From: Faucicola sp048551375
GTDB lineage: Bacteria > Pseudomonadota > Gammaproteobacteria > Pseudomonadales > Moraxellaceae
Reading direction: 5' to 3'
Assembly (NCBI RefSeq): GCF_048551375.1
Contig: NZ_JBLYZJ010000005.1
Location: forward strand, 1-64,000
Length of the DNA: 64,000 nucleotides
Shown piece by piece: positions 8,941-16,651 of the stretch. The translations under genes and the position numbers were made by a program. The first letter of the stretch is position 1. Each line of letters starts with the position of its first letter. The notes below the pieces were generated by a model. That model was not told the origin of the DNA, did no database searches, and worked only from the letters and a program-made list of their open reading frames with translations.

Positions 8941-9984
8941 TTAGGGCTTGGTCGCCACCATCACCGCTCGTGTAGGGCGTTGGTAGCCTTCGATTGTCTT
9001 AGTCGCATCATTGGGGTCAAGAAAGTCCGCCAAAGACTGATAATTCATCCACTCAGTCGCTCGCTGTTCGTCTGTCGAAGTCACATCAACATCCACACAT
9101 TTAACATCGACAAAACCGACCTTCTCTAGCCACAAGGTCAACGCCTCGATAGACGGCAAACAATACACATTATTCATCATCGCATAGCGGTCTTTTGGCA
9201 CGAGCACGGTGGTGGCATCACCCTCAACCACTAGCGTTTCGAGGATGAGTTCACCGCCTTTGACCAGTTGGGCTTTAAGCTGTTCAAGGTGTTCAAATGG
9301 TGAGGCACGGTGATATAACACCCCCATGCTAAATACGGTATTAAACAGCTGTCCGTGTTGCTCGGCAACGGGCAAGGCTTCGAGCGGTACAGGGATAAAA
9401 CTCACCGCCAATCTTCCAAATTCATTGCGGTCAACCTCGCCGACAAAGTGGCGTATCGCCAAAAATTGATGATAAAACAACGCTGATGGGTCGATGACGA
9501 TAACGGTACTTGCCCCCTCGCCTGCCATCCGCCAACCGTGATAGCCTGAGCCACCGCCCACGTCTAGCACTCGGCGATTTTTTAGGGGGCTGATATGCGG
9601 TAATACCCTGTCCCATTTCCAGTCGCTTCGCCATTCGGTGTCGATATGGATTTTGCTTTCTTCATTACCCAACATAAAACCGCCTTTTCGCCACGGCATG
9701 AGTTTTTTGAGCAGGGCTTGGGTTTGTTTATAGTCGCTGTCCGTCCAGTCAAATTGGGCGTTGATACAGGCGGAATTTAGGTTGATTTTGGCATTTTCAA
9801 CGCTCGGCAAACGCTCGATTAGCGATTGGTAATAGGGGGCGTGGGCGTAGCGGTTTTTGTCTTTGATATGCTCAAGCCATGTGGGGAGTCGCTTGAGCCA
9901 TTCGGTAGCAATGGGGTGCTGTTGCGATAACTGTAATAGGGTTAAATAGGTTTCGGTTTCGGCTTTTTGGATAGTGTTGTTCAA
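8941..9984 (-). CDS. cmoB: tRNA U34 carboxymethyltransferase
   Basis: A 347-aa enzyme that transfers the carboxymethyl group of carboxy-SAM to 5-hydroxyuridine at tRNA position 34, giving 5-oxyacetyl-uridine. The Rossmann glycine motif LDVGGGSGYHGWRM is at about residue 140. The FSMGVLYHRASPFEHL segment and the N-terminal helical region (ending KLMPWRKGGF) are characteristic. Length equals the family norm (about 320-350). Its partner cmoA is upstream on the same strand, but one unrelated gene lies between them. Confidence 0.95.
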   Translation of the reverse strand: MNNTIQKAETETYLTLLQLSQQHPIATEWLKRLPTWLEHIKDKNRYAHAPYYQSLIERLPSVENAKINLNSACINAQFDWTDSDYKQTQALLKKLMPWRKGGFMLGNEESKIHIDTEWRSDWKWDRVLPHISPLKNRRVLDVGGGSGYHGWRMAGEGASTVIVIDPSALFYHQFLAIRHFVGEVDRNEFGRLAVSFIPVPLEALPVAEQHGQLFNTVFSMGVLYHRASPFEHLEQLKAQLVKGGELILETLVVEGDATTVLVPKDRYAMMNNVYCLPSIEALTLWLEKVGFVDVKCVDVDVTSTDEQRATEWMNYQSLADFLDPNDATKTIEGYQRPTRAVMVATKP

Positions 9985-9988
9985 AGGA

Positions 9989-10435
9989 TTATTCTCTAAA
10001 ATAATTATCTGACATAGGCATAATGCCTTTTAAAAACTCTTTTTCGCTTTTGGCAAGCGTAGTTTCTTCTTGTAGCTTGTGTTCAAAGTAACGAATTGAG
10101 CCATCAGGATAACGGTAATAAAAATTGCCTACTTCATCAATTGCCATCAAGGTCATTAACTTTTTATCGTACCATCCACCTTGATATTTGCTAATGGTAT
10201 TTGAAGAAAAATGATAAGTTGGCGGATATAATGCAAAAATAAAGTAAGATTTGTCATCCTTTTTAAAATGGCATCTTTCTGATGTCACTATTTGAATTTT
10301 AGTTTCATATAATTTATTGATTTCATTGCGATTATCTTCATTTATGATTATTGGCTTTGCCCCAAGCCTTAAAGCCAGTTCGCTAAAAATTTTGACCAAT
10401 TCATCGTCTAAATCGTGAAGTATTAAACTTGCCAT
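9989..10435 (-). CDS. Uncharacterised 148-aa protein between cmoA and cmoB
   Basis: Not recognised. It is a soluble, charged protein without signal peptide or membrane helix. It starts with an amphipathic helix (HDLDDELVKIFSELALRLG), then has a beta-rich middle and an aromatic C-terminal stretch (GNFYYRYPDGSIRYFEH) loosely recalling the end of SMI1/KNR4 (SUKH) immunity-type proteins; that likeness is weak. Codon use is more AT-rich than cmoA and cmoB on either side. It is spaced 4 bp from cmoB and 10 bp from cmoA, so it would be translated from the same mRNA. It is probably an acquired gene captured within the cmo operon. Confidence 0.7.
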   Translation of the reverse strand: MASLILHDLDDELVKIFSELALRLGAKPIIINEDNRNEINKLYETKIQIVTSERCHFKKDDKSYFIFALYPPTYHFSSNTISKYQGGWYDKKLMTLMAIDEVGNFYYRYPDGSIRYFEHKLQEETTLAKSEKEFLKGIMPMSDNYFRE

Positions 10436-10445
10436 TTATCACCCT

Positions 10446-11222
10446 TTACTTAAACGCAATGATAGAAGCAAAGTTCAAAAACTGAAACCATGTCAAATGC
10501 CGTTTAAACCCCACCTTTGCCAGTCGCTCGTGGTGAAAGTCTAACGTATCCGTCATCAGCACATTTTCTAACGCATTGCGTTTGCCACTGATTTCCATTT
10601 CGGTATAACCATTGGCACGTTTAAAATCATAATACCGCTCAACCCGCCACGCATCGTCCGCTTCATCGAGCAAATGGGTCTTTTCGGTCAAAATCAAAAT
10701 CCCACCCTCTGCCAACGCATCGTGGCATTTTTTGAGTAACGTTTCTCGCTTGTCAGGGGCTAAAAATTGCAAGGTCAAATTCAACACAATCATATCACAC
10801 GGCTCAAATTCCACCTCGCATACATCGGCACATATCAGCTCAATATCATGTTGTGGATAATGCTCGGTCAGTACACTTTGGGCTTTGGCAATCATCGGCT
10901 GTGAGATATCAATGGCTTTGATTTGTAGGTCATTTTCGCCAAATTCCCCTGCCAACGCAAAACTCACCGCACCCAATGAACAACCCAAATCATACACACG
11001 GCTGACTTTATTGCCCTTATTTTTAGCATGGTCGTTGATTTGACGAAATTGGCAATGGCGTTTGGCAAAAATCGGCAACATCGCCAGCATCTGCCCATAG
11101 CCTGGCACGCTACGGCGAATCATATCGGGGAAACAAGCCACCACCTGCTCATCAAAGCTAAAGCGAGCATTGGCATCTAGGGGCGTGGTAAATAGGGTAT
11201 CGTGTTGGGTTGGTTTTGGCAT
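10446..11222 (-). CDS. cmoA: Carboxy-S-adenosyl-L-methionine synthase
   Basis: A 258-aa SAM-dependent enzyme converting SAM and prephenate to carboxy-SAM, the donor used by CmoB for tRNA wobble modification. It shows the N-terminal signature FDEQVVACFPDMIRRSVPGY, the SAM-binding VYDLGCSLGAVSFAL near residue 77 and the VLNLTLQFL catalytic-core motif. It is the first gene of the operon cmoA - unknown gene - cmoB - phosphoethanolamine transferase. Confidence 0.95.
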   Translation of the reverse strand: MPKPTQHDTLFTTPLDANARFSFDEQVVACFPDMIRRSVPGYGQMLAMLPIFAKRHCQFRQINDHAKNKGNKVSRVYDLGCSLGAVSFALAGEFGENDLQIKAIDISQPMIAKAQSVLTEHYPQHDIELICADVCEVEFEPCDMIVLNLTLQFLAPDKRETLLKKCHDALAEGGILILTEKTHLLDEADDAWRVERYYDFKRANGYTEMEISGKRNALENVLMTDTLDFHHERLAKVGFKRHLTWFQFLNFASIIAFK

Positions 11223-11236
11223 GATGTTTTATCAGT

Positions 11237-11293
11237 TTATTCAGTAGTAAGTATGAGGATATCGTCAGCTTTGGCATCAAGTAAGGCTTTCAT
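11237..11293 (-). pseudogene. Vestigial toxin reading frame after an orphan antitoxin
   Basis: An 18-codon frame begins at an ATG that overlaps the antitoxin stop as ATGA, the usual translational coupling of toxin-antitoxin pairs. It reads MKALLDAKADDILILTTE. The start resembles the first residues of PIN-domain (VapC) toxins (MKALLDTN...) and the end resembles the later AD-ILTTN part. An in-frame internal deletion of a PIN toxin is the simplest reading, but the piece is too short to prove it. Confidence 0.4.
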
Positions 11294-11511
11294 ATACCCT
11301 CTTCTTCTCGGATACGATTGACCATCTCATTGGTGACAACAACCCCTCGAGAGGGTAAAGGCTCAAAGGGCAAGTCCAATAATTCATCAGATTTTTTTCT
11401 GTTCAAATAGTCTTTGATAAGCCCTGCTAACACTGATGGACGTTTGGCTTCTGGCACTTCGGCATAAAAATCTTGAATCACATCATCTGTCAATTCCAAT
11501 GCAATTTGCAT
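11290..11511 (-). CDS. Putative orphan antitoxin (RHH/VapB-like)
   Basis: A 73-aa protein with a helical N-terminal half and a proline-containing tail (DLPFEPLPSRGVVVTNEMVNRIREEEGI). This layout is common in VapB-type antitoxins, where the tail wraps the toxin. No exact family is recognised. The expected partner, coupled by ATGA at 11290-11293, is reduced to 18 codons. The gene is thus probably a remnant of a PIN toxin-antitoxin locus. It is divergent from msrA. Confidence 0.6.
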   Translation of the reverse strand: MQIALELTDDVIQDFYAEVPEAKRPSVLAGLIKDYLNRKKSDELLDLPFEPLPSRGVVVTNEMVNRIREEEGI

Positions 11512-11585
11512 ACGATTATCCCCTTTTGTTCTGCGGTTATTGTTGCTATTCTACCATCATCAACCCCCAACAAAAAGGAAAAACC

Positions 11586-12110
11586 ATGCAAACCATTATC
11601 TTAGGCGGTGGCTGTTTTTGGTGTACCGAATCGGTGTTTCGCCATGTCAAAGGCGTGAGCGATGTCACATCAGGCTATATGGGCGGTGAGGCAAATACTG
11701 CCAATTATCGTGCGGTGTGTGAGGGCGACAGCGGGCATATTGAAGTGATTAAGGTGGATTTTGATGAGGCTATGATAGACCTTGATACGCTGTTGGCGAT
11801 TTTCTTTGCCACCCATGACCCCACCACTCAAGACCGTCAAGGCAATGATGTGGGTCGGCAGTATGCGTCCGTGGTATTTTATGTTGATGATAGCCAAAAA
11901 GTGGTGATTGAACAGACTATTAGCGAATTAAAAGCTAACGGTAGCAAGATAGTGACGGAAGTGTATCCTGCGGTAACGTTTTATCCTGCGGAAGATTATC
12001 ACCAAGATTATTTTGCCAAAAATCCCACGCAAGGTTATTGTAGCTTTGTGATACCGCCAAAGCTTGCCAAACTTAAGCAATATTTTGGCGGTTTTATGGT
12101 AGTTAGCTAA
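11586..12110 (+). CDS. msrA: Peptide-methionine (S)-S-oxide reductase
   Basis: A 174-aa enzyme that reduces the S-form of methionine sulfoxide in proteins and free methionine. The catalytic GCFWCTES motif is at residues 9-16, followed by the GYMGG and GHIEVIKVDFD segments and the FFATHDPTTQDRQGNDVG block typical of MsrA. The open frame runs on upstream to 11436, but the AAAAAGGAAAAACC ribosome site immediately precedes the ATG at 11586 and the family begins here. There is no MsrB fusion. Confidence 0.95.
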   Translation: MQTIILGGGCFWCTESVFRHVKGVSDVTSGYMGGEANTANYRAVCEGDSGHIEVIKVDFDEAMIDLDTLLAIFFATHDPTTQDRQGNDVGRQYASVVFYVDDSQKVVIEQTISELKANGSKIVTEVYPAVTFYPAEDYHQDYFAKNPTQGYCSFVIPPKLAKLKQYFGGFMVVS

Positions 12111-12176
12111 TTACACTTGATGAATCTGCTTCAACATTGCCAATACCAAGCCTTATAGTTTGATAGGGGCTAATTT

Positions 12177-12764
12177 TTAGTCTAAATAAAAATCAAATTC
12201 CATACGTTTCGCTGTGGCATTGGCAATTTGTTTACTGGTCAATTTACTCACCGTATAAAGACTGGCTTGAATGCCTGATGAAATCCCTGCTGACGTAATC
12301 ACGTCACCTGCATCGACATAACGGCGATTGGCAACCACATCAATCTGTGGATATTCTTTGGCAAATAGGGGTAAATCCATCCAATGCGTGGTCGCCATTT
12401 TACCATCCAACACGCCAATTTCTGCCAACAAAAACGCCCCTGTACAAATCGACAGCGTTTGGCTGACCTGTGCATGATTTTTGGCAATCCAACCTAACGC
12501 AGTAGCATTGTTAATTTCGATTTTTTCCGCTCCATAGCCACCTGGTATCACCAACACATCAAGCGTTGGATGATTGTCAAATTGATAATCGGGTTTGATT
12601 TGTAAACCATTACGAGCATGGATAATGTCAGGCGTTTGAGCAATGGTAATGACTTTAAACAGCTTATCACGGTGTTCATCTTCTGCCAGCGAAAACACTT
12701 CAAACGCCCCTGCAAAATCCAAAACTTCCACTTCATTAAACATAAAAATACCGACCGTTTTCAT
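12177..12764 (-). CDS. DJ-1/PfpI family protein
   Basis: A 195-aa single-domain protein of the class I glutamine-amidotransferase-like superfamily. The nucleophile-elbow Cys is in SICTGAFLLAEIG (about residue 107). An early acidic residue (Glu in FEVF, about residue 22) and the downstream ATTHWMDL His complete the usual site. The best likeness is to isonitrile-hydratase/ThiJ-like proteins and to the N-terminal domain of GlxA-type AraC regulators, but no AraC domain is attached. AAGGAG precedes its ATG. It is the last gene of a same-strand run with the racemase and PhzF-like genes, which suggests small-molecule amino-acid chemistry. Substrate unknown. Confidence 0.8.
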   Translation of the reverse strand: MKTVGIFMFNEVEVLDFAGAFEVFSLAEDEHRDKLFKVITIAQTPDIIHARNGLQIKPDYQFDNHPTLDVLVIPGGYGAEKIEINNATALGWIAKNHAQVSQTLSICTGAFLLAEIGVLDGKMATTHWMDLPLFAKEYPQIDVVANRRYVDAGDVITSAGISSGIQASLYTVSKLTSKQIANATAKRMEFDFYLD

Positions 12765-12791
12765 GATTTTTGCTCCTTAAAAGTATTTATG

Positions 12792-13502
12792 TTAATTTAA
12801 AAGCCAATCCACCGCATCGTCAATATGTACTTGGGTGCTATCAATCAACGGCACGTTAGTCGCTGTCTGCTGAACCAATAAACCAATCTCCGTACAGCCC
12901 AAAATCACCGCTTCCGCCCCTGCTTGGTGCAAATTTTGGATGATTTCAAGATAAATTTGCTGTGATGTGGCATTGATTTGACCTACACATAATTCATCAT
13001 AAATAATCGTATGCACTTGCTCACGTTCACGCTCATTCGGCACAATTACCTCAATGCCATGCTGTGACATAAAATCTTGATAAAACCCATCGCACATGGT
13101 AAACATTGTACCCAACAAACCGACTTTGTTAAGTCCTTGTTGTTGAATATTTTTTGCTGTGGCTTCGAGTAAATGCAACAACGGCACATCAATCCCAGAC
13201 TGTACTTGTGGGGCGACTTTGTGCATGGTATTGGTGGCAATCAAAATACCGTCCGCCCCTGCCACTTGCAAACGTTTGGCATAATCCGCCAGTAATTCAC
13301 CAGCCCCACTCCAGTCGCCCGATTTTTGCAAAGCAACGACTTGTTGAAAATCAAGATTGGCAATCAGCAGTTTTGCCCCATGATTGCCACCCAATCGCTG
13401 ATTGACCGCACGATTAATCGCTTGATAATAGCTAATCGTGCTTTCGGTACTCATACCGCCTAAGATGCCTAAAGTTTTAGTGTTAAGTGTATTTGAAGTC
13501 AT
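12792..13502 (-). CDS. Aspartate/glutamate racemase family protein (YgeA type)
   Basis: A 236-aa cofactor-independent racemase of the Asp/Glu/hydantoin family. The start (LGILGGMSTESTISYYQ) and the second-half motif LGCTEIGLLV with its catalytic Cys are clear. At the first catalytic position, where many relatives have Cys-Asn-Thr, this protein reads ATNTMHKVA with Thr. That replacement is known from E. coli YgeA and relatives, which still act on L-amino acids. It differs clearly from the cell-wall glutamate racemase MurI in the same window. It lies between PhzF-like and DJ-1-like genes on the same strand. Confidence 0.88.
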   Translation of the reverse strand: MTSNTLNTKTLGILGGMSTESTISYYQAINRAVNQRLGGNHGAKLLIANLDFQQVVALQKSGDWSGAGELLADYAKRLQVAGADGILIATNTMHKVAPQVQSGIDVPLLHLLEATAKNIQQQGLNKVGLLGTMFTMCDGFYQDFMSQHGIEVIVPNEREREQVHTIIYDELCVGQINATSQQIYLEIIQNLHQAGAEAVILGCTEIGLLVQQTATNVPLIDSTQVHIDDAVDWLLN

Positions 13503-13523
13503 TATTTTTCCTTTTTGAACTGC

Positions 13524-14399
13524 TTATAGATAAAACTCACCTTTACCCACTTCAATCACCTTACCGCCGACCAAGATATTTTCTTCGCTATCTACTTGCA
13601 AAGTTAAACGGTTTGGTCGCCCCATGTAGTCGCCTTGATGAATGGTAACATTAACAGGGTGCAAGTTTTTCATCAAATGATACGCCCCCAAATTGGCACA
13701 CGCCGAACCTGTGCCACTGTCTTCCACCATGATTTTGTTTTGTTCAAAAAACAGACGGCTATGGATAATCTCGCCATCCGCCACCCAAAAATACGCATCT
13801 ACCCCATCCACATTACCCAAGCCATTATCAGCATAAACTTGACGTAATCCTGCCAAATCCACATGGATATTTTGCAACACTTGCACATTGGTGAGTTGAA
13901 TCAGCAGTTGGCGTGTACCGCTATTGATAAAATAACCTGTGTCATAAATGTCGCTTTCGCTAATCCCAAAAATTTTGGCTAAAGTTTTGTTATCGCTAAC
14001 AATTTGTTGGTAATCATAACCACGAATTTGCAAGGTAACATGGTTGTCATTGACCTGTACACTGACTGGTTTGGCAAGGGTGTTGAGGGTAAATTCATTC
14101 GGCAAACTATTCAATTTATGTAGGATAAAAGCCGAACCCAAAGTCGGATGCCCTGCCAATGGCATTTCATAATTTGGGGTAAAAATGCGTAAATTCGCTA
14201 CTGCTTTTTTATCATGTTCTATCCCATGTAAATCAGTTGGCGGAAAAATAAAAACCGTTTCACTTAAATTAAACTGTTTGGCAATCGCTTGCATTTGCTC
14301 ATCATTCAAGCCATCAGCGTGTGGAAATACTGCCAAAGGATTACCGCCAAAATGCGTTTCGGCAAACACATTGACGAGATGAAATTGATAATTTTTCAT
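13524..14399 (-). CDS. PhzF family isomerase
   Basis: A 291-aa member of the PhzF/diaminopimelate-epimerase-fold family. It has the first-lobe motif FGGNPLAVFP (about residues 17-26), the catalytic Glu of NLSETVFIFPP (about residue 48), the GHPTLGSAFIL block and the second-lobe GSGTGSACANLGAY-type glycine block (DSGTGSACANL). Family members isomerise or epimerise amino-acid-like substrates; most, like this one, sit outside phenazine clusters and have no known substrate. It is 21 bp upstream of the racemase gene on the same strand. Confidence 0.9.
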   Translation of the reverse strand: MKNYQFHLVNVFAETHFGGNPLAVFPHADGLNDEQMQAIAKQFNLSETVFIFPPTDLHGIEHDKKAVANLRIFTPNYEMPLAGHPTLGSAFILHKLNSLPNEFTLNTLAKPVSVQVNDNHVTLQIRGYDYQQIVSDNKTLAKIFGISESDIYDTGYFINSGTRQLLIQLTNVQVLQNIHVDLAGLRQVYADNGLGNVDGVDAYFWVADGEIIHSRLFFEQNKIMVEDSGTGSACANLGAYHLMKNLHPVNVTIHQGDYMGRPNRLTLQVDSEENILVGGKVIEVGKGEFYL

Positions 14400-14444
14400 A
14401 CTAGATATCCTAAAAAAGTTTGTAGAGCTTACAAATTTTTTGAC

Positions 14445-14535
14445 GTAGGCTGGGTTTTAACCCAGCAAACCCACAATATTCTTACGCTGGGCTAAAGCCA
14501 CAGCCTACATGATGATTATTTTTGCGTAAGTCCTA
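14445..14535. repeat. Palindromic intergenic repeat (GTAGGCTGGGT type) with a MITE end
   Basis: GTAGGCTGGG at 14445 pairs with an imperfect complement ending CAGCCTAC at 14508, with inner TTAACCCAGC and GCTGGGCTAA arms. Right after it lies TTGCGTAAGTCCTA (14522-14535), identical to the terminal repeat of the 136-bp element at 7082-7217. No matching left end was found, so this may be a truncated or composite copy. Confidence 0.6.
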
Positions 14536-14552
14536 GTTTGAGTTTGGTTGCA

Positions 14553-15575
14553 TCATTGAGAAAGCATTTCACAAAATCGAGCCACTTGCTTTTCATCAGT
14601 CGCCCATGAGGTGACCAATCGCACCAAGCTATGATTATCATCAAGCTTTTGCCATTCATAAAACGCAAACGCCTGTTTTAACTTGGCAATCAAACGATTC
14701 GGCATTTTGACAAAGAGTTGGTTACTTTGTAATGGATACGCCAATTCACAGCCGTGAGCCAGTAAGCCATCTGCCAGTTGTTTTGCCATATTATTGGCAT
14801 GACGGCACAGGTTAAGATACGCATCATCTTTAAATAACGTCACAAACTGCACACCCAACGCTCGCCCTTTTGCTAGCAACGCCCCATGTTGCTTGAGATA
14901 AATGCCAAAATCTTCGGCAAGTTTGGGCTGATTAATGACAATGGCTTCGCCAAATAATGCCCCCATTTTTGTCCCACCGAACCAAAATACATCCACCAAC
15001 CGCCCCAAATCCGTTAGGCTGATATCGTTATCGACACTGGCTAACGCACTACCAAGCCTTGCCCCATCCATCATCAGATACAAACCATGCTCACGGCAAA
15101 ATGCACTAATCGCCTGTAATTCGCTTAAGCTATACACCGTGCCGACTTCAGTGGTGTTGGAAATATACACCGCCTTTATCCGTACCACATGGGGCAATAG
15201 CTGAAATTTGGCAAGCATAGCGGTCAAGCCTGCCACCGTGACTTTGCCTTGTTCGCTTGGCACAGCAACAACTTTATGCCCTGTGGCTTCTATCGCCCCT
15301 GCTTCATTGACATAAATATGCCCTGTATCGGCACACATCACCGCTTCAACAGGTCGTAATAGATTGGCAAGACACAGCAAATTGGCTTGTGTGCCACCTG
15401 TGACTAAGAAGGTTTGGGCGTGTGGATTTTGGGTTTTTTCACGCATGATATCAGCGACTTGTTGGCTATATTTGTCCAAGCCATAGCCAGCTTGTTGCTC
15501 AAGGTTGCTGTCCATCAAGGCTTGCAAAATCGCAGGATACGCCCCTTCGCTATAATCATTCATAAAACTGTACAT
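14553..15575 (-). CDS. Low-specificity L-threonine aldolase-like PLP enzyme
   Basis: A 340-aa fold-type I PLP enzyme of the threonine-aldolase/beta-eliminating-lyase family, which splits L-threonine or allo-threonine to glycine and acetaldehyde. The YSEGAYPAIL start, the VTGGTQANLLCL cofactor segment, the MMDGARLGSAL aspartate block and the PLP lysine in WFGGTKMGALFGEA (about residue 204) are all present. It is 35 bp downstream of the EamA exporter gene on the same strand; the two are likely co-transcribed. Confidence 0.9.
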   Translation of the reverse strand: MYSFMNDYSEGAYPAILQALMDSNLEQQAGYGLDKYSQQVADIMREKTQNPHAQTFLVTGGTQANLLCLANLLRPVEAVMCADTGHIYVNEAGAIEATGHKVVAVPSEQGKVTVAGLTAMLAKFQLLPHVVRIKAVYISNTTEVGTVYSLSELQAISAFCREHGLYLMMDGARLGSALASVDNDISLTDLGRLVDVFWFGGTKMGALFGEAIVINQPKLAEDFGIYLKQHGALLAKGRALGVQFVTLFKDDAYLNLCRHANNMAKQLADGLLAHGCELAYPLQSNQLFVKMPNRLIAKLKQAFAFYEWQKLDDNHSLVRLVTSWATDEKQVARFCEMLSQ

Positions 15576-15610
15576 TACATTTCCTCCATTTTTAAAGCGT
15601 TAATAATAGC

Positions 15611-16525
15611 CTATTTTTTTGCCGATTGCTGAATTTGCCAAACGCAGAATACCACCAACACGCCCACCGCTAAACTCACCCAATCCAATATCTCACCCAT
15701 AAATAAGATAGCAATGCCATAGGTAAAAAATGTCTGTAACAATTGCAACTGACTAATTTTGGCAATACCGCCCATCGCCAACGCCTTGTTCCACATAAAA
15801 AAACCAAACAACCCACTGACCATTGACAAATAACCCATTGCTAATGTTTGCGTGGGGGTCATTATCAGCAATTTTTGCCACTCCACCAACCAATATGCCA
15901 ACACTAGCAATATTGGTAAGTTAATCGTAAGTAGCCAGCACATCACCTGCCAGCCTTTCATCTCGCTAGACAATTTGCCACTCATCGCATAACCAAACCC
16001 TGCCAAAATCACTGCCACACCCAAATAAAAATCACCTACCGCAAACTGTGCCATACTACCTAGCCCATGACGAAACAACACATAGCACAGCACTAAACTA
16101 GCCCCCACCAATGACCACGCCCAAAAAGACTTGGACATATTTTTTCGGCTAAATAATATACCCCATACCGCTGTTGCCAATGGCAATATCGCTAGCACCA
16201 CCGCCCCATGACTGACTGGCACAGATTTCATGGCTTGGGCGGACAGTATGGGAAAACCATATATCAATCCAATTGAGGCTAAATATAGCTGAAAAATTTG
16301 ACGGCTATTTGGCAATTTACTTTTGGTGATAAGTAATATCAGTACAGCGACCGAACCTGCAATGATTGAACGCACAACGCCTATTTCAATGCCAGTCAAG
16401 GCATGAATGGCAATTTTGTTAAAAGGCAAGGTCAATGAAAATGCCAATACTGACAATAAGCCTAAAATAACAGCGGTACGTTGTTCGTGTGAATGTTTTG
16501 ATAAAGTGTTGCCTGTCGTTGTCAT
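15611..16525 (-). CDS. EamA/DMT superfamily transporter
   Basis: A 304-aa inner-membrane protein with about ten hydrophobic helices arranged as two EamA repeats, as in drug/metabolite exporters such as RhaT/YdcZ-like amino-acid exporters. The N-terminus is polar and the C-terminus ends QSAKK. It is transcribed divergently from the MocR-type regulator unit, an arrangement often seen for MocR-controlled amino-acid or PLP-related exporters. The likely cargo is an amino acid or derivative of the local cluster, by context only. Confidence 0.9.
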   Translation of the reverse strand: MTTTGNTLSKHSHEQRTAVILGLLSVLAFSLTLPFNKIAIHALTGIEIGVVRSIIAGSVAVLILLITKSKLPNSRQIFQLYLASIGLIYGFPILSAQAMKSVPVSHGAVVLAILPLATAVWGILFSRKNMSKSFWAWSLVGASLVLCYVLFRHGLGSMAQFAVGDFYLGVAVILAGFGYAMSGKLSSEMKGWQVMCWLLTINLPILLVLAYWLVEWQKLLIMTPTQTLAMGYLSMVSGLFGFFMWNKALAMGGIAKISQLQLLQTFFTYGIAILFMGEILDWVSLAVGVLVVFCVWQIQQSAKK

Positions 16526-16551
16526 GCTTGATTCCCCAAGTTAATGGGGTT

Positions 16552-16631
16552 AGTATAGGTGGATATTTTCAGACAATCCCTATACAGTATCTATTTATAG
16601 AAAATAACTGTACTGGTAAAGCAACTAGTAC
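16552..16631. promoter_or_regulatory. Shared control region with a -10 box and candidate MocR operators
   Basis: On the minus strand TATACT (16552-16557) is a good -10 for the exporter gene, but no -35 is visible at the right distance, as expected of an activated promoter. Just upstream are the palindrome ATACAGTAT (16582-16590), ACTGTACT (16607-16614) and ACTAGTAC (16624-16631), three similar half-sites. MocR regulators commonly bind repeated sites next to a divergent target gene; binding here is inferred. Confidence 0.45.
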
Positions 16632-16651
16632 AATTTTATGGATGAATTAAA

